DNA from: an uncultured Bacteroidota bacterium
GTDB lineage: Bacteria; Bacteroidota; Bacteroidia; Bacteroidales; P3
Length of the DNA stretch: 45,828 nt
Assembly: GCA_902793295.1 (NCBI GenBank)
Contig: CADBDA010000019.1
Coordinates: 1-45,828 of the forward strand
Direction: 5' to 3'
Part shown: piece by piece, positions 42,701 through 45,828 of the stretch
Layout of the letters: each line of letters begins with the position of its first letter
How positions within the stretch are numbered: the first letter of the stretch is position 1
The notes under the pieces: model-generated
Told to the model about the DNA's origin: nothing
What the model saw: only the letters and a program-made list of their open reading frames with translations
The model's database searches: none
Made by a program: the position numbers and the translations under genes

Positions 42701-45700
42701 CGCTACCCTCACTTCGGGCAACTATCAGATGGCCAGTATCCCTGTCTGCCAGGGCGATTCCATCGAAATCCGCTGGACACTGGGCAGCTATGTCTCCGAG
42801 ACAAGCTTCAGAATCCTCAGCCTGTCGGGCGACACCCTCTACAGCGGCAACGCCACCGCCGAGGGCTTTGTAGGTATGACCGACACCGTCTCCTGCCCCT
42901 CTTGCTCTTCCCCCACAAATATCGCTATTAGCAACATCACTACCAACAGCGCTACCATCAACTGGAACACCAACGGCTCCGCCAGCAGTTGGCTGGTCAC
43001 CGTCAATAGCGCTTCCGCTATGGTCCTCAATACCGTCATCACTTCGGTGCCTTATACCATCACCGGCCTCGACGCCGCCACTTCTTATACCTTGTCCGTG
43101 AGCAGCATCTGCGACAACGACACCGCTGCCGCTTCTTACGCTACCGTCATCACTTCGTGCGACGCTATCACGCTGCCTTGGTACTTCGACCCCTTCACCG
43201 ATCCTAGCTACAACGACCATACCTTGCCGAACTGCTGGTATGCTCCGCAGACCTACGATAGCTATGGCACACTCTATCCCGCCAACACTTATAGCGGCCT
43301 TACCGTCTATGGCTCCTCCGGCAGCTCCTGCATGGTGGCTTCCCCCCTCATCCCCACCGCGGGTAACAATATCTATGTCCGCTTCCACGCTTCCTCCTAC
43401 ATGTACAACAACCCGACCATGACTGCCGGTATCATGACCGACCCGTCCAACCCGGCTACCTACATCCCGTTGGTCAACATCACTAGTTCTGAATCGACCG
43501 AGTACGAGTTCACTACCGACAATGTCACCGGCATCACCGCCAACGACAGCGTCTATGTGGCCTTCCAGGTTGTGCCTCCCACAGACTATGGCTACGGCGA
43601 ACTCTATATCGAGGACCTCTACGTCCAGAGCATGCCCAGCTGCCATCGCCCCGATAGCATCGTGGCTAGCAACGTGACCTCCTCCGCCGTCACCCTTACT
43701 TGGCCCGCTACCGGCGCTACCAACTACACGGTCTCCTACGGCGACACCTCCTTCGTCGTCTCCACCAACTCCGTGTCCCTCTCCAACCTCACCCCGGGTA
43801 CTACCTATACCGTATATGTCCAGGGCAACTGCGCTTCCGATTCCAGCTTGTTGCAGCACCTCACCTTCAATACTTCTTGTGCTGCCGTCACCATCCCCTG
43901 GACCGAAAGCTTCGAGGGCTACTCCAACTATGCGGCTCCCAACTGCTGGACTATGTACAACCAGTATCCTGACTACGATGGTAACATCGCACCCTACATC
44001 TACAACGACTCCTACTATGCACATACGGGCGTCGCCTCGCTGACCCTTATGGGTACTTCTGCCATCAAATCCATGGCTGTCGGCCCCGAACTGACCGGCG
44101 CTGCCATGAATACCCTTCATGTCAGCTTCTGGGTCTATGGTAGTTCAAGTTATGGCTTCGAGGCTGGTTTCATGACCGATCCTTCCGACACCTCTACCTT
44201 CATCCCGGTGCTGAATGTCCCCACCACGACATACAACTCTACCCAGTATGATTTCATGACCAACTCCCTCACCAACGCCGCTACCTCCTACCACTTCGCT
44301 ATCCGCATGCTCAATAGCGCTTCTTATAGCGGCTCTATCTATATCGATGACATCAACATCATTGTTATGCCGGCTTGCTCTGACGAGTTCGCCGCTGTCT
44401 CCGTCAATGGTGTCACCAGCGATGGCGCTACCATTTCTTGGACTCCTGGCCTCGGTGTCAACGCCAACGCTACCTACACCGTCAACCTGATGGATGCCAA
44501 CAACAACTCTCTCAATACCTATACCGATGTTACCTCGCCTCTGACCATCACCGGTCTCGGCGCCAACGCCACTTATAAGGCTATTGTCAGCCTCAACTGC
44601 GGCGGCGGCGTCTCTGCCGTCAGCGACACCGTCAGCTTCACCACCCTCTGCAGCTCTTTGGATGCCTTCTTCAGCTTCGACACCAACATGATCGCTGAAA
44701 CTTCCAACTATGCTCCTATGGGCTACAGCTACTACAACTACGGCTACACCCAGACCATCATCGACTCCGCTCGTATGGTCGAAGGCGACATCGTCGGATT
44801 TGCCTTCCTGCCTGCTTCCGCTGAAACAGGCGACTACTTCACCCACATGGATGTCTACATGGCCAACGTGAGCGCTACCGACTTCAACAATGGTTGGATC
44901 GTCCCCGACGACAGCACCGTCTTCACCCAGGTCATCTCCGATGCCAATATGTGCTACGACACCGCCGATTGGCAGCAGCACACCTTCAACCAGCGCTTCG
45001 TTTGGGACGGCCATAGCAATGTGCTCGTCGCTATCCGTCGTGGCCACGGCTCCTATAACACTGGCGCCTCCTTCTCCGTCCATAGCGACGCTACTACTAC
45101 CGCTAAGACGATCTACGGCTATAACGACAACACCACTTACGACATCAGCAACCCCGATGCTGCTTCCTCCTACAATGTCTACACTGGCGACTATGTGGGC
45201 GACTTCATGTTCCTCGTCTGCGGCGAGTCTTGCCCTGCTCCTACGGCTCTCTCCGCTACTGCTGTCGACTACCAGAGCGCTACCATCTCTTGGAACGCCG
45301 CTTCCGACAGCGTGGAATATGCCATCAAGGCCGTCTCCGACGCTACCTATCCCGCTCCTACTGCCATCATCAACAACGGCAGCTTCAGCTTCACGGGTCT
45401 CGTCCCGGCCACTACCTACTCGTTCCATGTCCGCACCATCTGCGAGGAAGAAGTCACCAGCAACTGGGCTGACCTGACCTTCACCACCGACAGCCTGCCG
45501 TGCTTCGCACCCAGCAGCCTCGAAGTGACCAACCTCGAAATGAACGCTGCCACCTTCAACTGGACCGTCAACGGCGAAGAGACCGCTTGGCGCATCCGCG
45601 TCTGGAACACCAACTTCGACCAGACCTACGATGTCACCTCGCATCCCGCCACCGTCACCGGCCTCACCAAGAATACCCAGTACAATGCTGCCGTCATGGC

Positions 45701-45828
45701 AGTCTGCGGCGGTATCCTCGAGTCCGAAGCTAGCGACACTGTCTCCTTCACCACGCTCGACTGCCCGGTTCCGACCAACGTCGCCGTGAGCAATGTGACT
45801 ACTCACACTGCCACCATCACCTGGAACG
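39738..45828 (+). CDS. Giant secreted Fn3-domain protein, 3' end beyond window
   Basis: One plus-strand frame runs from ATG 39738 to the window edge, 2,030 codons with no stop. A signal peptide (RKFFKSLLLMALLCVPWVMQ, cleavage after QAQ) starts it. The rest alternates Fn3 domains (for example C192-AMPRGLSVLPDTADLYLSW, again near 432 and 675) with jelly-roll modules that begin LPFFTSFEN or IPWTESFEGY followed by a conserved CW. Two modules share DSYGDGWNGNAI (from residues 779 and 966), a likely calcium-binding loop. Low charge and high Ser/Thr/Asn fit a cell-surface adhesin; secretion by the type IX system is likely if a C-terminal sorting domain exists beyond the window. Confidence 0.9.
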   Translation, partial: MRKFFKSLLLMALLCVPWVMQAQSDTLTVADGSESNSYVPFYGFWMDASQHNQVIYPASMIANISGDSITGIGFYMSSTNSSPWNSSVTISLGITGDASLTALNTSADLVQVWQGTVNGQGNFWINFDQAFPYPGGNLLLDIQTSAGSFSGGSFYGTQVPNASFYSYNTTANSVNFVPKTSFLHVEGDFEICAMPRGLSVLPDTADLYLSWISAESPVDDYAVFLNDSLIATTGDTFYTISNLAPNTPYSVKVASVCGTDYSPAVAASVRTACSQISLPFFTSFENDPYGVFPPCWTRTIASGTDPSVNTVYAHTGTQSMYLQASYDYNLFASKAIPTDGNDIKVDFWARLSNNYEGWIQAGVMTDPTIDSTFIPLLYINDMAGEWKHYNFSTHDLDASATYYVAFKYYGTGAYNSAAGAIDDITISQTDGCAMPRLAAFDSVDTSFVTLHWVSGASNNDFELAYSLQNDVNTASVVSSISDTVYTVNDLNSNSSYHFWVRSLCSSGDTSLWYYAGSIRTTCATGMDAPVFEDFASFDYEAPSCWTVMQSYDSYGSIYPYASSYDGLSFYPQYGQPNLIAMPFIRLAANEMDIEINAQTNSYNAATLEVGYVTDLSDASTFRLLGAVTSTTPADYEFTTDTVTADTIWIAFRASTNGQYGYAYVHSVNIHHLSNCMRPDNLVLDTVSHEMAQLHCTTVTGATGYEVLYATVNNVNADGAQTESSSDGYFTINGLSPSTTYYTWVRTVCGSEEYSDWRQGPQFTTMCGEDFCLLQVDLHDSYGDGWNGNAINMYTNGTFLTSATISSGYSATAQLSMCQDDTVVLIWNTGSFASETSFEVYHAGSQVIAAAGTDFATGDTIVVRMGCPTCTAVSNLVAVDTAATDGSVTVSWTPASENDSEWIISLNGSILDVANDNTFTIDNLEPGNGYNIGVATYCGEGDTSDFVYVYASTLCDVSCNVVVEMIDSYGDGWNGNAISLYQNGGLKGTATLTSGNYQMASIPVCQGDSIEIRWTLGSYVSETSFRILSLSGDTLYSGNATAEGFVGMTDTVSCPSCSSPTNIAISNITTNSATINWNTNGSASSWLVTVNSASAMVLNTVITSVPYTITGLDAATSYTLSVSSICDNDTAAASYATVITSCDAITLPWYFDPFTDPSYNDHTLPNCWYAPQTYDSYGTLYPANTYSGLTVYGSSGSSCMVASPLIPTAGNNIYVRFHASSYMYNNPTMTAGIMTDPSNPATYIPLVNITSSESTEYEFTTDNVTGITANDSVYVAFQVVPPTDYGYGELYIEDLYVQSMPSCHRPDSIVASNVTSSAVTLTWPATGATNYTVSYGDTSFVVSTNSVSLSNLTPGTTYTVYVQGNCASDSSLLQHLTFNTSCAAVTIPWTESFEGYSNYAAPNCWTMYNQYPDYDGNIAPYIYNDSYYAHTGVASLTLMGTSAIKSMAVGPELTGAAMNTLHVSFWVYGSSSYGFEAGFMTDPSDTSTFIPVLNVPTTTYNSTQYDFMTNSLTNAATSYHFAIRMLNSASYSGSIYIDDINIIVMPACSDEFAAVSVNGVTSDGATISWTPGLGVNANATYTVNLMDANNNSLNTYTDVTSPLTITGLGANATYKAIVSLNCGGGVSAVSDTVSFTTLCSSLDAFFSFDTNMIAETSNYAPMGYSYYNYGYTQTIIDSARMVEGDIVGFAFLPASAETGDYFTHMDVYMANVSATDFNNGWIVPDDSTVFTQVISDANMCYDTADWQQHTFNQRFVWDGHSNVLVAIRRGHGSYNTGASFSVHSDATTTAKTIYGYNDNTTYDISNPDAASSYNVYTGDYVGDFMFLVCGESCPAPTALSATAVDYQSATISWNAASDSVEYAIKAVSDATYPAPTAIINNGSFSFTGLVPATTYSFHVRTICEEEVTSNWADLTFTTDSLPCFAPSSLEVTNLEMNAATFNWTVNGEETAWRIRVWNTNFDQTYDVTSHPATVTGLTKNTQYNAAVMAVCGGILESEASDTVSFTTLDCPVPTNVAVSNVTTHTATITWN

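Noticed and set aside
40419..45806. Very long open frames on the minus strand opposite the giant protein (344, 837 and 553 codons)
   Set aside because: They are Gly/Val/Asp/Ile-rich shadows that result from the codon use and composition of the plus-strand gene, which has a signal peptide, promoter and clear domains.

Overview
The window comes from a member of the Bacteroidota, most likely order Bacteroidales. This rests on promoters of the TAnnTTTG type, the near absence of Shine-Dalgarno sequences, a tmRNA with an NNYALAA-type tag, and families typical of the group: DUF4230, DUF6266, five-fold beta-flower proteins, BspA-like leucine-rich repeats, POT peptide transporters, a TGS-domain nucleoside kinase and giant Fn3 exoproteins. 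Genus cannot be told from sequence alone. There is no integrase, transposase gene, CRISPR array or rRNA in view.

Layout. 1-1540 is non-coding: diverged copies of a long hairpin-rich intergenic repeat and A-rich microsatellites. 1541-3085 holds a HAD phosphatase, tRNA-Asp(GTC) and the tmRNA gene ssrA. Directly after ssrA lies a broken gene, then a strong promoter (3537-3569) and a ten-gene same-strand run (3594-10524): four small paralogous two-repeat proteins, a PD-(D/E)XK nuclease-like protein, an OmpA-like protein anchored in the inner membrane, a basic coiled coil, a voltage-sensor channel with an atypical pore and a large unknown cytosolic domain, a small membrane protein and two DUF4230 proteins. 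I regard this as the best candidate for an undescribed system. 10525-14086 has hairpins, gene fragments, two minus-strand proteins and a second copy of the long repeat.

14087-15959 carries a double DUF6266 protein and a beta-flower protein. From 16131 to about 29390 the DNA looks more AT-rich and accessory. A MITE-like element occurs twice and brackets a TPR/retropepsin-like pair and an NrtR-like regulator. A plus-strand operon follows: secreted peptidase T-like protein, membrane protein, lipoprotein, membrane-anchored PfkB kinase, and an acid phosphatase fused to a nucleoside hydrolase. The last two could together strip nucleotides to base plus ribose and rephosphorylate the sugar. It converges on a TIR-TM-binding-protein receptor, followed by a BspA-like LRR protein and a small membrane protein. 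The island is bracketed by two diverged copies of the same junction (beta-flower 3' end next to a phosphopantetheinyl transferase), with a different gene broken on each side.

29495-39245 is mostly housekeeping on the minus strand: Sfp-type PPTase, POT transporter, TsaC (plus strand), CpsB-like PHP phosphatase, PNPase, ribosomal protein S15 and a TGS/uridine-kinase-like protein. Between the last two are a 54-bp G-rich minisatellite and a tRNA gene lacking its whole anticodon arm. From 39738 to the window end runs one secreted Fn3-rich giant protein of more than 2,030 residues whose 3' end is not in view.
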